From DASZVB01 sp035545855 (GTDB lineage: Bacteria > Myxococcota_A > Polyangia > Polyangiales > Polyangiaceae): a DNA stretch of 64,000 bases. Below, piece by piece: positions 7,172 to 16,155 of this stretch; position 1 is the first letter of the stretch, and each line of letters starts with the position of its first letter. The translations under genes were made by a program, and so were the position numbers. Under the pieces are notes generated by a model. The model was given only the letters and a program-made list of their open reading frames with translations, did no database searches and was not told where the DNA came from. The stretch spans positions 1-64,000 of the forward strand of contig DASZXK010000016.1 in NCBI GenBank assembly GCA_035545855.1. The letters run 5' to 3'.

Positions 7172-8679
7172 GGCACCCGGACGGCGTAGTACTTCTGGCC
7201 CGCGATCGAGCCACCGGACCAGCTCATGCCGCTACCGAAGACGACGTAGCCGTTCGAGACGGCAGGGGACGTCGCGATGGTCGCCTCCGTCGGGAACTCG
7301 GCGAGCTTCTCGCCCGTCTCCGTGTCGAACGCCTGCAGCGTCGCGTTCTTGCCGACGAAGCCGACGCCGTTCGCGACGGAAATGGTGCCGAAGACGACGT
7401 CCCCGAGCTGGCGCTCCCAGATCACGTCCAGCGTGAGGGGGTCGAGGGCGAAGAGCGTCGATACGTTGGCCGGGTCCGCAGGCGTCTCGCTTCCGTCGCC
7501 GGTGCTCGTGGCGCCGTTCGCGGCGAAGAGGAGATGCTTGCCGTCCCACGCCCCGTTGATGAACACGCCGCCGCGGTTCGCGCTGCCGGGGCCGAGGTTC
7601 CTGGTCTGGATCTTCTCGCCCGTCGTGCGGTCCGCGACCATGACGTTGCCGCCCTTGTTCCCGGCGGCCATGAGCTTCCGACCGTCCACCTCGAACAGGA
7701 TCGGGTTCGCGCCGAAGTCCGCGTCGGGGCTTCCGATCGCTCCGCCCGCGGCGGACACCTCCCAGATGTCCCCCGTCAGGATCTGGAGCGGCGTCCACTT
7801 GAAGTCGCCCCCGTCCGCCAGCGGCACGGCGAGGAACGCGTCCGAGTGCGCGCCAGCCGGCGGGCCGTGGTTGTTGCCGGTCGCCGCGTAGACGGTGCCG
7901 TCCGCCTCGTCCACGGAGACGGAGGACCAGAGCGTGACCCCGTGCTCGGGCTCGTCGATCGTGTAACGCTTCCAGCCGTCCGTGCCGTCCTTCTTCACGG
8001 CCGCGATGAAGCCGCGGAAGCTCGCGCCGCCCGCGGGAACCGCGACCTCTTCGAGCGTGGACCCCCCGACGAGGACGTAGTCCTTCGTGACGATGGGCGA
8101 CGAGAACCCGACGAGGCCCGCCTGCGTGTCGGGCTGGTTCTTCCAGAGCTCGCTGCCGTCCGCATCGCTCACGGCGTGGAGCACGCCGCCGATGTCGTTC
8201 ACGTAGAGGACGTGATCGGCGTACGCGAGGGAGGAATACCCGCCGTAGCACTTCTTCGCGGCGGGGTCGGCGACGCAGTCGTCGGACTCCCACTCGACGT
8301 TTCCGGTCGCGAGATCGACCGCCGTCAGCTTCGCGGAGGAGAGAAGGTACGCCTTGCCGTTCGCGACGACGGGCGTGCACGTGACGGTGTTGCCGTCCCC
8401 GGCGTCGAACTCCCAGGCCTTCTCCCAGTTCTTGACGCTGTCCTTCGTGATCTTCTTTTCGGCCTGGTTGAAGTAGGTGTTCTTGTTGTCGAACCCCATC
8501 ATCGTCCAGTCGGCGCCTGCGGTCGGCGCGCCGGAATCTCCGCCGTTGGCGGAGCCGCCGTTGTTCGCGCCCGCGTCGGTCTTGTCTTTCGAGCTCGAAC
8601 TGCAAGCACCGAGCAGCGCACCTCCGGCCAGAAGTGCACCGAGACCAGCAAGCCTAGGAAAGGAATTGGAGATTCTCAT
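7168..8679 (-). CDS. PQQ-like beta-propeller lipoprotein
   Basis: A 503-residue lipoprotein (lipobox LLGAC) whose mature part is a run of PQQ-like/BamB-like repeats, with recurrent patterns such as GKAYLLSSAKLTAVDLATG and ending NGYVVFGSG. It resembles outer-membrane-facing propeller proteins used as scaffolds; I see no dehydrogenase active-site aspartate or disulfide ring that would make it a quinoprotein dehydrogenase. I chose ATG 8679 because MRISNSF begins a standard lipoprotein signal. The same frame is open to 8760, but that would put 27 extra residues before the signal. First gene of a three-gene operon; a 12-bp palindrome at 8767-8778 lies upstream. Confidence 0.85.
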   Translation of the reverse strand: MRISNSFPRLAGLGALLAGGALLGACSSSSKDKTDAGANNGGSANGGDSGAPTAGADWTMMGFDNKNTYFNQAEKKITKDSVKNWEKAWEFDAGDGNTVTCTPVVANGKAYLLSSAKLTAVDLATGNVEWESDDCVADPAAKKCYGGYSSLAYADHVLYVNDIGGVLHAVSDADGSELWKNQPDTQAGLVGFSSPIVTKDYVLVGGSTLEEVAVPAGGASFRGFIAAVKKDGTDGWKRYTIDEPEHGVTLWSSVSVDEADGTVYAATGNNHGPPAGAHSDAFLAVPLADGGDFKWTPLQILTGDIWEVSAAGGAIGSPDADFGANPILFEVDGRKLMAAGNKGGNVMVADRTTGEKIQTRNLGPGSANRGGVFINGAWDGKHLLFAANGATSTGDGSETPADPANVSTLFALDPLTLDVIWERQLGDVVFGTISVANGVGFVGKNATLQAFDTETGEKLAEFPTEATIATSPAVSNGYVVFGSGMSWSGGSIAGQKYYAVRVP

Positions 8680-8766
8680 CAGGAGGGACCGCCTCGTCGC
8701 CAGATCACGAGCTGCCACCAATGCCACTCGCGACTGGAGTTGCTCGGGGTTGTACCACACGGGAAG

Positions 8767-8778
8767 TACCGATCGGTA
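8767..8778. promoter_or_regulatory. 12-bp palindrome upstream of propeller operon
   Basis: TACCGATCGGTA is perfectly symmetric and lies about 90 bases upstream of the chosen start of the PQQ-propeller lipoprotein, in the gap after the methyltransferase stop. It is a candidate operator for the three-gene lipoprotein operon. No regulator gene is adjacent. Confidence 0.3.
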
Positions 8779-8820
8779 GTATCAAACCGAGCGGAGGAAA
8801 TTGACGCGCCGGGCTGAAAA

Positions 8821-9711
8821 TCAGGTCTTTCGCGCGCTCATGAGCATCCCGTCGCCGAAATTCAGATAGACGGCGCCGGGCAGGTTCGCCTTCGCGAGAC
8901 GGCCGAGGCCCGTTCTCAGCGGGCCCTTCGGCGCACCCGCCGCGAGCTTGAACGAGATGTTCGTGAGACTCACCCGGCGGCCCGGGCGCGTCCGGCGGAT
9001 CTCTCCGGAGAAGCCGCCCTTCCGGAGCACCGTGCGGAGACCGCGCTCGGAGAAGTAGAAGAGGTGCTGCGGCGGATCGAGGAAGTACCAGCGATCGCCG
9101 AGGAGCTTCGCCCACGGGGTGTCCAGGTCTCCCGTGTCGATGACGAGGAGGCCGCCCGGGGAGAGGAGCTCGTGAGCGCGGCGGACCACGGCGACCGGGT
9201 CCCGGAAGTGCTCGATGACGTCCAGCATCACGATGACGTCGTACGGGCCCTCGAGCGGCACGGTGACGAAGTCCCCGCACGCGACGGGCGCGCCGGAGAT
9301 CTTCGCCGCTTCGAGCGCGCAGTCGGGCGCGATCTCGACGCCGCTCGCGTCCCAGCCCGCCTCGCGCGCTTCCTTGAGGAAGAGGCCGTAGGCGGCTCCG
9401 ACGTCCAGCAGTCGCTTTCCGGGCGGGTGGAGCGCCTCGATCGCGCGCAGCCGGTCCCTGAAGTTCCGCGTGATGATCTTGGAGTCGGCGAGGTAGCCGG
9501 GGTAGCCGGTCTCCTCGGCGCCCTCGAAGTAGCCCTTGCCGTAGATCGACTCGAGGTCCGCCGGGACGGCGGATCTCGGCACGAACGCGTTGTCACAGCT
9601 CGCGCAGCGGAGGATCCGGTAGCCGTACTTCGTGCGGAAGGGGCGGCCCGTGCCGCCGCAGAGGCCGCAGCGGTCGTCGTCCGGAGAAGCCGGCGAAGTA
9701 GTCCGGACCAT
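8821..9711 (-). CDS. SAM methyltransferase with N-terminal zinc-ribbon
   Basis: A 296-residue class I methyltransferase. Residues 13-45 carry two CxxC pairs (CGLC and CASC) with the FRTKYGYRILRC layout of the putative zinc-binding domain found before Methyltransf_23-type domains in polysaccharide clusters. The SAM-binding loop is LLDVGAAYG, followed by the acidic residue in VEIAPD and the DVIEHFRDP motif. I start at ATG 9711 because upstream residues are Arg/Pro-rich shadow sequence. It begins 14 bases after the stop of the YfhO-like gene on the same strand, so it probably modifies a sugar or lipid handled by that membrane protein. The exact acceptor is unknown. Confidence 0.85.
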   Translation of the reverse strand: MVRTTSPASPDDDRCGLCGGTGRPFRTKYGYRILRCASCDNAFVPRSAVPADLESIYGKGYFEGAEETGYPGYLADSKIITRNFRDRLRAIEALHPPGKRLLDVGAAYGLFLKEAREAGWDASGVEIAPDCALEAAKISGAPVACGDFVTVPLEGPYDVIVMLDVIEHFRDPVAVVRRAHELLSPGGLLVIDTGDLDTPWAKLLGDRWYFLDPPQHLFYFSERGLRTVLRKGGFSGEIRRTRPGRRVSLTNISFKLAAGAPKGPLRTGLGRLAKANLPGAVYLNFGDGMLMSARKT

Positions 9712-9725
9712 CGCGAGGCGCTTTA

Positions 9726-11960
9726 CTACGGGGTAGGCGTCGGGGCGAGGACGTCGCGGCGCCGGCGACGGAACGCGGGGGCGACGAACAGGCCGAGGAT
9801 CCCGGCGAGTCCGACGAGGGACAGGACGACGCCCCACCGGAGGGACCACGGCCGGTAGACGAATCGTACCGTGTGCTTTCCGCGGTCGAGCTCGACGGCG
9901 CGAAGCAGGAAATCCGCCGGGATCCAGCGCGTCGGCTTCCCGTCCACGTAGGCTTCCCATCCGGGAAAGCCCGCCTCGGAGACCACGAAGACGCCCGACC
10001 GATCGAGCTCGACGTCCCACTCCACGTCCGTCGGCGAGCGGCGCCGTTCAGCCGTCGGGTAGTCGACCGGCGACGGAGTGGTCTCGGGCAGGACGTGCCG
10101 CGTGTCCTCCTCGAGGACGACCTCCAGACGAGGATCGAAATGCGGCCCGATGACGTAGTCGAGCACCTTCTCTTCCGCGTCGATGCGCCGGACCGCGTAG
10201 TTCACCCAGGCGTGTCCGAGGCGCGTTCCGTTCTGGAAGAGCATCTGGTTCCCGGAACGTCGCACGGGTTTGAGCCCGCTCGAGACGTACACGTTGGAGT
10301 ACATGACGTCCCCGGCGATGAACTCCACGTCGAGCGCGGCGAGGTAGCCTCGCGCCGCGAGGAGCTTCGCCCAGTCGATGTGCCCGTACATGGGCAGGAA
10401 GTCGAAGCGATCGAGGAGCCTCCGCGCTCGCCACGGCAGGAAGCTGAACTCGACTCCGAGGAGGCTCGGGAGGTGATCCGTGACCTCGTACCCGTAGAGG
10501 AGATCTTCGGGGGAAAAACAGCGACCCCGGATCTTCGACGGATCCCCGTGGAGCGTCGCGACGACGCCTCGCGCCGTCGGACGCCGGAACGGCGCGGGCA
10601 TCGCGCCGTACGGGTAGGCGGACAGGTGAGCGAGCGGCGCGAGCGTCAGCGGCACGAGCCACACGAGGGTGTAGGCGCGTCTCCAGAGCGTCACCGCGAC
10701 GGCGACGACGAGGGACACGGCGGCCGCGAGGGACATCCCCGCGGCGAACGGTGTGCCGAGGTAGCGCGCCATCGGGTTCGGCGGCTTCCCGCTGAACGGG
10801 AGCTTCGGCCATTCGAGCCCGACGCGAACGGCCATGGCCGCCGCGAGGACCGCGACGACTCCGAGCGCGATGCGTCGGGCGCGGCGCCGCTCCGGGGCCG
10901 GCTGGAGCAGGAACTCCATCCCCGAGGCGGCGACCCACGCGACGAAGAAGGACGACAGGAACACCCAGACGAAGGGAAATCGCGTCATGTGGAAGCCCGG
11001 GAGCTTCCGGAGGACGAGCCAGCCGCCGAGGGACATGAACCAGCACACCGCGAGCCCGGCCAGGGGCGTCCGCGAGCGCGGGGCGCCGAGCCCGGCCGCG
11101 ACGATCGCGACGAGCCCGGGGACGAAGGTGAACGTGATCGCCGCGTAGTCCGGCGGCATCTGCGCCGGCGCGATCTCCATGTGCGCGCGGTGCGACGCGA
11201 CGCCGAGCTCGGCGAGCGGCAGGAGCTGAGCGCCCGCGGTGATGCCGCCGAGGACGAAGGCTCCCGTGATGGCGCCGAACGTGCGCACGAAGGAGCCCGT
11301 CCAGCGGCCGGTCCACATGCTCACGGCGGCGTGCACGAGCATGAGGAAGCCCGTGTCTATCGTGCACTCGGGGTAGCCCGCGACGAGTTGCAGCGCGACG
11401 ACGAGCGCGAGCGCGGCGAACGAGCGGACCGTGAGAGATTTCGCGAGCCGCTCCGCGAAGAGGAAGACGAGCGGCATCCACACGAGGTTCGCGATCCGCA
11501 CGGGGTTGTACGCGGACCCGAGGAGCGGCGTCGGGAACACCCACACCGCGACCCCGGCGAGCGCCGCCGCCATGCCGAAGCCCTGCTGCCGCATGAAGAG
11601 CAGGAAGGTGAGCGCGAGCGCGATGTAGTGGATCCAGAGATAGAGCCAGAGCGCCTTGATCGGCGGAAAGAGACCGAACAGCAGCACCTTCGGCGGGTAG
11701 AGCGCCGCGGGTTGACCGGTGGCAAGGAGCGGGATCCCGCCGTACTCGTACGGGTTCCACGCCGGGAGGCGCCCCTGGAACACCTCCTCCGAGCCGAGCA
11801 CGAAGCGCGGCACGAAGTACGCGTGGAAGTCGCTGCTCGTCATCAGGCTCGTGCGCCCGTGGTCGACGAGACCCGGCCGGATGAACACGCCGAGAAACGC
11901 GGCGATCATGAGGAGGACGAGCGAGAGCGGGACGAGAAAATCCCAGATCCTCCTGTTCAT
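9726..11960 (-). CDS. YfhO-family polytopic membrane protein
   Basis: A 744-residue membrane protein with about 12 helices, a long extracytoplasmic part and one helix near the C-terminus. It matches the YfhO family (GT-C-like; in Firmicutes required for glycosylation of lipoteichoic acid): an early DFHAYFVPRF acidic-aromatic loop, WNPYEYGGIPLLA, and late GWEAYVDGKPT followed by KHTVRFVYRP. The ATG at 11960 (MNRRIWDF) precedes helix 1 directly. It is divergent from a coiled-coil lipoprotein gene across 51 bases and is followed at 14 bases by the methyltransferase. Probable role: transfer of polyprenyl-linked sugar at the periplasmic face; acceptor unknown. Confidence 0.8.
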   Translation of the reverse strand: MNRRIWDFLVPLSLVLLMIAAFLGVFIRPGLVDHGRTSLMTSSDFHAYFVPRFVLGSEEVFQGRLPAWNPYEYGGIPLLATGQPAALYPPKVLLFGLFPPIKALWLYLWIHYIALALTFLLFMRQQGFGMAAALAGVAVWVFPTPLLGSAYNPVRIANLVWMPLVFLFAERLAKSLTVRSFAALALVVALQLVAGYPECTIDTGFLMLVHAAVSMWTGRWTGSFVRTFGAITGAFVLGGITAGAQLLPLAELGVASHRAHMEIAPAQMPPDYAAITFTFVPGLVAIVAAGLGAPRSRTPLAGLAVCWFMSLGGWLVLRKLPGFHMTRFPFVWVFLSSFFVAWVAASGMEFLLQPAPERRRARRIALGVVAVLAAAMAVRVGLEWPKLPFSGKPPNPMARYLGTPFAAGMSLAAAVSLVVAVAVTLWRRAYTLVWLVPLTLAPLAHLSAYPYGAMPAPFRRPTARGVVATLHGDPSKIRGRCFSPEDLLYGYEVTDHLPSLLGVEFSFLPWRARRLLDRFDFLPMYGHIDWAKLLAARGYLAALDVEFIAGDVMYSNVYVSSGLKPVRRSGNQMLFQNGTRLGHAWVNYAVRRIDAEEKVLDYVIGPHFDPRLEVVLEEDTRHVLPETTPSPVDYPTAERRRSPTDVEWDVELDRSGVFVVSEAGFPGWEAYVDGKPTRWIPADFLLRAVELDRGKHTVRFVYRPWSLRWGVVLSLVGLAGILGLFVAPAFRRRRRDVLAPTPTP

Positions 11961-11973
11961 CGGTGGCGCGAGC

Positions 11974-11999
11974 CTACACGAAACGACAAACGTGTGTAG
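11974..11999. promoter_or_regulatory. Inverted repeat between divergent genes
   Basis: CTACAC (11974-11979) and GTGTAG (11994-11999) form a 6-bp inverted repeat with a 14-base AT-richer spacer, inside the 51-base gap between the YfhO-like gene and the coiled-coil lipoprotein gene. The position suits a shared operator or promoter overlap for both genes. Chance occurrence is possible. Confidence 0.3.
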
Positions 12000-12011
12000 A
12001 CTCCGCGCGCC

Positions 12012-12947
12012 ATGCGACAAGAACACCGCCGCCCTTCCGCCCTCTGGTTCCTCCCCACGATGTGCGTCGCTCTCGGGGGAACGGCTTGCTCGAAGCAGGA
12101 GCACGCGCTCTACGGCTCGTCGGGTGATCAGCGGCCCTACGCGCTCTCGTACCCGGATTCCCTGTCCGGCATCCGCACGGAGATCGCCGCGAACGAGTCG
12201 CAGATGCAGACGGCGAAGCAGGAGTTTTCGACCTATCCCGACGCGCTCTCGAACCCGAACTGGGAAGACGTCTCCGCCCTCTATTCCCGCGCCGACGAGG
12301 CCGGAAAGACGGCCGCCTACGTCCAGGAGCTCGAGCGTTCGGAGACGGTCGCGCGCTTCTACGTGGACGAGAAGGACGCCCTGAACCGGCGTGTCGGCGG
12401 AGCGGCGACGCAGGCCGCGAAGGACAAGAACTGCAACGACGTCGAGCTGTACGGTCCGACCGGGTACGCTCTCGGAAAGGGAATCGAGGAGCGTCTTCGG
12501 GACCGTCTCCGCGATCGGAGCGAGGCGTATCAGTTCCTGGACGACCACGAGGACTCCCTCGGGAAGAAGAACCGTCCGAAGCTCGAGGAGCAGATCGACG
12601 CGATCGCGCGAGCGAGCTACCTCGCGCACGTGTCCTATCCGAAGGCGCGGAAGCGTCTGGCGGAGGAGGTCTCCGCCGCGTCCGACGTGAAGAAGACGCT
12701 CGATCAGGCCGCCGAGGAGGCGCACGCCATCGCGGCCGATCCGAAGACGCCCGCGCCGCGCAAGGCGAAGGCGAGCGAGCGCGAGCAGAAGGCCCGCGCG
12801 GCGGCTGCCCGGGTCGACGGCGAGGCGACGGAGTCGAAGAAGCTCTCCTCCCAGATGGAAGAGCGCGAAAAAGGCATCCAGAAGGAGTACGAGGACGCCT
12901 ACGAGGCCCTGCAGAAGGCCGTGAAGCAGCGCGCGTCCGCGCACTGA
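12012..12947 (+). CDS. Coiled-coil lipoprotein of unknown function
   Basis: A 311-residue protein. After an unusually long signal peptide with lipobox GGTAC, the rest is strongly charged and helical. Residues about 210-305 are Ala/Lys/Glu-rich with heptad character (AASDVKKTLDQAAEEAHAIA), suggesting a long coiled coil in the periplasm. Only one Cys is seen in the mature chain after the anchor. It is divergent from the YfhO-like gene and 28 bases upstream of the next membrane-protein gene, with which it is probably co-transcribed. I do not recognise the family. Confidence 0.72.
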   Translation: MRQEHRRPSALWFLPTMCVALGGTACSKQEHALYGSSGDQRPYALSYPDSLSGIRTEIAANESQMQTAKQEFSTYPDALSNPNWEDVSALYSRADEAGKTAAYVQELERSETVARFYVDEKDALNRRVGGAATQAAKDKNCNDVELYGPTGYALGKGIEERLRDRLRDRSEAYQFLDDHEDSLGKKNRPKLEEQIDAIARASYLAHVSYPKARKRLAEEVSAASDVKKTLDQAAEEAHAIAADPKTPAPRKAKASEREQKARAAAARVDGEATESKKLSSQMEEREKGIQKEYEDAYEALQKAVKQRASAH

Positions 12948-12975
12948 GCGAGCCGGGCAGGGAAGGGGCCACGCG

Positions 12976-14676
12976 GTGAGCGCTGCTCGCTTCCGGGCCG
13001 CCTGCTACGCACTCGCCGCGGCGCCGATCGCGCTCGCGGTCTGGTTCGTCCAGGGGTTCTCGCTCCGCGTCCCACTGTTCGACCACTGGGCTGTGCTCCC
13101 GCTGTTCGCGGGATTCTCGGCGGGGCATCCGTCCTTCCTCGCGTTCCTCGCCCCGCACAACGGGCTCCACGTCACCGTCCTTCCGCGCGTGCTCCTCGCG
13201 ACGCTGGCGACCGTCACGGGCTGGAGCTTCCGCGCCGAGATCTTCTTCTCGTTCTCGCTCGGGGCCTACGCGGTGTGGATCCTGTCCGTCGCGCTCCGCG
13301 AGTCGCTGCCGGAGGGGGATTTCCGGACGACGCGGGCCGTCGCGACCGCGCTCACCGCGGCCGTTCTCTTTTCGCCCGCGAGCGACTGGATCTGGACGTG
13401 GTCCATCGGTTTCTACCACTACTTCGAGAACGCGGCCGTCGCGACCGCGGTGTGGGCGCTCGCCGCGAGACGGCCGCGGCTCGGCGTCGCCGCCGCCGCC
13501 TGTGCGGTCGCGACGTTCAACCGGTTCGAAGGCCTCTTCTCGTGGGTGCTGTTCCTCCCCGCGGTGGCGTCGGCGTCTCGTGCGGGCGCCCCGGGTGGGC
13601 GAGGACTCCGCCGGTTCGTGCTCGTCGGCGGCGTGGCGTCCGCCTGCGTCCTCGCGCTCCTCGTCCTGGTCCGGCCGCCGGAGCTCGGGGTAGCGAGCGG
13701 AGCTCACCCGCCGGGTTTCGTCCCGCTCGCGCTCGCGAACGCGACGAGCCTCGTCGGCATGGCGCCCGGGGTCGCGGGGGAGCTTCCGGGAAGCGGCTTC
13801 CTGCTCTCGTCGCCGTTCGTCGTGCCGGGGCTCGTGGTCGTCGTCGGGTTCGGCTGGCTCTCCGTCGCGGTGCTCCGCTCGGGCGCGCGGCGGAGCGCGG
13901 CGCTCGCCTGGGTCGGGCTCGGTCTCTTCGGGTTCGCGTTCGCGTTCGCGACGGCCGTCGCGCGAAGCGGCCTCGCGGCCCCCGCCCTCGTCACCCTCGC
14001 GCGCCTCTATCAGTCGTCGTACTCGGAGACGGCGTCTCTCGTGGCGGTCGCCGCGATTCACCTCGGCGCGATCCGGCACGCGACGGTCGGGTCCCCCGGA
14101 GCCCGGAACCGGCTGTTTCCGGTCCTCGCCGGCCTGCTCGCGGTCGTCCTCGCGCTCGGGACGGCGCGCGCGTGGCCCCGGCTCCTGAGCCGCCGCGAGT
14201 ACGGCCACTGGGACCGATACTGCCTCGAGCTCGCGAACTACCTCGCGCCGGAGAACGCGTGCTTCGTCGGCGCGGACGGGGCTCACGCGATGGAACGCGC
14301 CCGCTTCGCGACGCTCCGTCACGGGTTACCGTTCCTGAACGCGAGGGATCCACGCGACCGGATCGAGACCATCCTGTCCGAGGTCGATCCGCTCTGGGGG
14401 ATGCGCTCGATGTCCGTGCGGGGAATCGTCGCGCTCGACGACGATTCGGAGGGGACGGTGGCGCTCGCCTTCGAGGGAGAGCACGCCTTCTTCGCGCTCG
14501 CGGCTCGTGTCCAGCCCGCCGGACCCGGGCGCGCGCGGTTCTTCGGGGCGATCCCCGTGGTCGCCGTCCACCCGGGGCGCACCCGCGTCAACGCCTGGGT
14601 GTACGAGCGCGCGAAGGGCTACTTCCGCCCCGTCGGCGGCACCGTCGACGCGGTCGAGCTCATCGACCCGTCCTGA
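12976..14676 (+). CDS. Polytopic membrane protein, possible GT-C enzyme
   Basis: A 566-residue protein with about ten hydrophobic helices and a C-terminal hydrophilic domain of about 150 residues ending in a beta-rich segment. Loop sequences such as PLFDHWAVLPLF and WSIGFYHYFENAAVA recur in uncharacterised membrane proteins of actinobacteria and myxobacteria that are distantly GT-C-like. The start is GTG, supported by GGAAGGGG at 12961-12968. It follows the coiled-coil lipoprotein gene and converges on the AbfD-like gene with nine bases between stops. Function unknown; the glycosyltransferase reading is an inference from topology only. Confidence 0.65.
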   Translation: MSAARFRAACYALAAAPIALAVWFVQGFSLRVPLFDHWAVLPLFAGFSAGHPSFLAFLAPHNGLHVTVLPRVLLATLATVTGWSFRAEIFFSFSLGAYAVWILSVALRESLPEGDFRTTRAVATALTAAVLFSPASDWIWTWSIGFYHYFENAAVATAVWALAARRPRLGVAAAACAVATFNRFEGLFSWVLFLPAVASASRAGAPGGRGLRRFVLVGGVASACVLALLVLVRPPELGVASGAHPPGFVPLALANATSLVGMAPGVAGELPGSGFLLSSPFVVPGLVVVVGFGWLSVAVLRSGARRSAALAWVGLGLFGFAFAFATAVARSGLAAPALVTLARLYQSSYSETASLVAVAAIHLGAIRHATVGSPGARNRLFPVLAGLLAVVLALGTARAWPRLLSRREYGHWDRYCLELANYLAPENACFVGADGAHAMERARFATLRHGLPFLNARDPRDRIETILSEVDPLWGMRSMSVRGIVALDDDSEGTVALAFEGEHAFFALAARVQPAGPGRARFFGAIPVVAVHPGRTRVNAWVYERAKGYFRPVGGTVDAVELIDPS

Positions 14677-14685
14677 GACGGGAGC

Positions 14686-16101
14686 TCAGCCGATCTTCGC
14701 GTATTTCCGGGCGAGCTTCTGGGCGCGCCTCGGATCGTACGAGCGGAGGATCTGCATCTTCTCCGCCTCTATGGACCCCTCGGCGTGGATCGCGAGGACG
14801 GCGTGATAGCCGCCGAAGTCCCGCGCCGTGATGTCGGAGATGAGGTGCATCATCCGCAGCCGATCGGCGGCCGGGACGGTGCCGCGGAAGAACTTCTCGA
14901 GCACCGGCCGCACCTCGGGCGACTCCCAGTCCTCGCTGCCGGGAGCCGTGGCGAGGAGGCCGCCGGCGCACTCCTGGAGGAGCGCGACGGCCTGGTGATA
15001 GCCGCGCCCGAAGGTGAGCTTCGCGATGTTCACCGTCATCGGGTCCGGATAGGCGATGCCGTGCTCGCCGACCCTCGCGCGCATGGCGGCGAGGTGAGTG
15101 AGCCCCCTGACGGACTCCGCGAACGTGATGAGCTCCGTCACCTTGTCCCGGACGTGCCCGGCCTTCAGCACGCCGTTCATCTCCGCGATCGCCCCCGCGG
15201 CGCCGACCATCGCGTCGAGGAGCGGGAGCTTGTACGAGACGGCCGTGAAGCGGTGGTACTCGACGAAGGTGAGGGCGAGCAGGCCGGCGAGCTTCGGCTC
15301 CTCGCAGAGGAACACGCGCTCCCAGGGCACGAACACGTCCTCGAAGACGGTGAGGGACTCGAGCATCTTGGTCTTGCTCGAGAGCGGGAACTCGAACTCG
15401 TTCTTCGCGCCGCCGGAGAACGGCGAGACGTACAGCGAGACCCCTTTCGTCGCGACGGGCACGGCGAAGGAGACGGCATACGAGGCGTCGTCCGGCCCCA
15501 TCGCGCGCGTCGGCAGGACGATGAGCTCGTGGGCGTTCGCGCTCCCCGACGTGTGCGCCTTCGCCCCGCGGACGACGATGCCCGCGTCGTCCTTCTTCAC
15601 GATGCGAACGTAGAGATCCGGGTCCTTCTGCTCGTGCGGAGCGAGCGAGCGGTCCCCCTTCACGTCCGTCTGCGCGACCGCGACGCCGAGGTCCTGATCG
15701 CGGCAGTGCCGGTAGAACGCGCGGGCCCGCTCGAGAGATTCCCCCGTGAGGACGCGGAGGAGCGCGAAGAGCGCGTCCGTGCCGATCTCCTTGATGAGGG
15801 GAGGGATCGTCGAGCCGTGCTCCGTCCCGTGCTCGATGAGGCGCGAGCGGGCGAGGAGATCTTCCGGAGATTTCGGGATCTTGTAGTACGCGCTGAACGG
15901 CGCGGGCGCGTCGGGATCCTCCGCGACGGTGAGCGAGCGATGCGACGGATCCTGGGCGAGCTGGTAGTCCAGAGCGCCGAGCTCGACGCCCACGGACAGC
16001 TCCGGTTCCGCCGTCACGTCGGGCACGCGCTTTCCGCGGTAGTAGACGACGCGCGAGTCGCGGAGGGAGGCTCGGTACTCCTCGGGGGTCTTCATCGGCA
16101 T
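14686..16101 (-). CDS. HpaB/AbfD-family protein lacking Fe-S ligands
   Basis: A 471-residue flavoprotein-fold protein of the 4-hydroxyphenylacetate 3-monooxygenase / 4-hydroxybutyryl-CoA dehydratase family. It is strikingly AbfD-like at KGDRSLAPHEQKDPDLYVRI (about 148-167) and GIVVRGAKAHTSGSANAHE. From memory, the clostridial dehydratase holds its [4Fe-4S] cluster with Cys99, Cys103, His292 and Cys299. Here the segment matching the first two reads STIPPLI with no Cys. The His is kept (H283), and the last Cys position is Tyr290. It should therefore bind FAD but not the cluster, and may be a monooxygenase or an altered dehydratase. It lies 54 bases after the GNAT gene; no flavin reductase or CoA-transferase is nearby. 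Confidence 0.82.
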   Translation of the reverse strand: MPMKTPEEYRASLRDSRVVYYRGKRVPDVTAEPELSVGVELGALDYQLAQDPSHRSLTVAEDPDAPAPFSAYYKIPKSPEDLLARSRLIEHGTEHGSTIPPLIKEIGTDALFALLRVLTGESLERARAFYRHCRDQDLGVAVAQTDVKGDRSLAPHEQKDPDLYVRIVKKDDAGIVVRGAKAHTSGSANAHELIVLPTRAMGPDDASYAVSFAVPVATKGVSLYVSPFSGGAKNEFEFPLSSKTKMLESLTVFEDVFVPWERVFLCEEPKLAGLLALTFVEYHRFTAVSYKLPLLDAMVGAAGAIAEMNGVLKAGHVRDKVTELITFAESVRGLTHLAAMRARVGEHGIAYPDPMTVNIAKLTFGRGYHQAVALLQECAGGLLATAPGSEDWESPEVRPVLEKFFRGTVPAADRLRMMHLISDITARDFGGYHAVLAIHAEGSIEAEKMQILRSYDPRRAQKLARKYAKIG

Positions 16102-16155
16102 GGTCGGCTCCGGGGGTGGAAAGGAACGAACGCGGCGAACGCCGCGGCGAGAGGT

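Noticed and set aside
11974..14322. 782-codon minus-strand frame
   Set aside because: Extremely Arg/Glu/Pro-rich with no motifs, and spans two plus-strand genes with clear signal or membrane segments.
14686..16101. 4-hydroxybutyryl-CoA dehydratase (abfD)
   Set aside because: Three of the four iron-sulfur ligands expected from the clostridial enzyme are absent.
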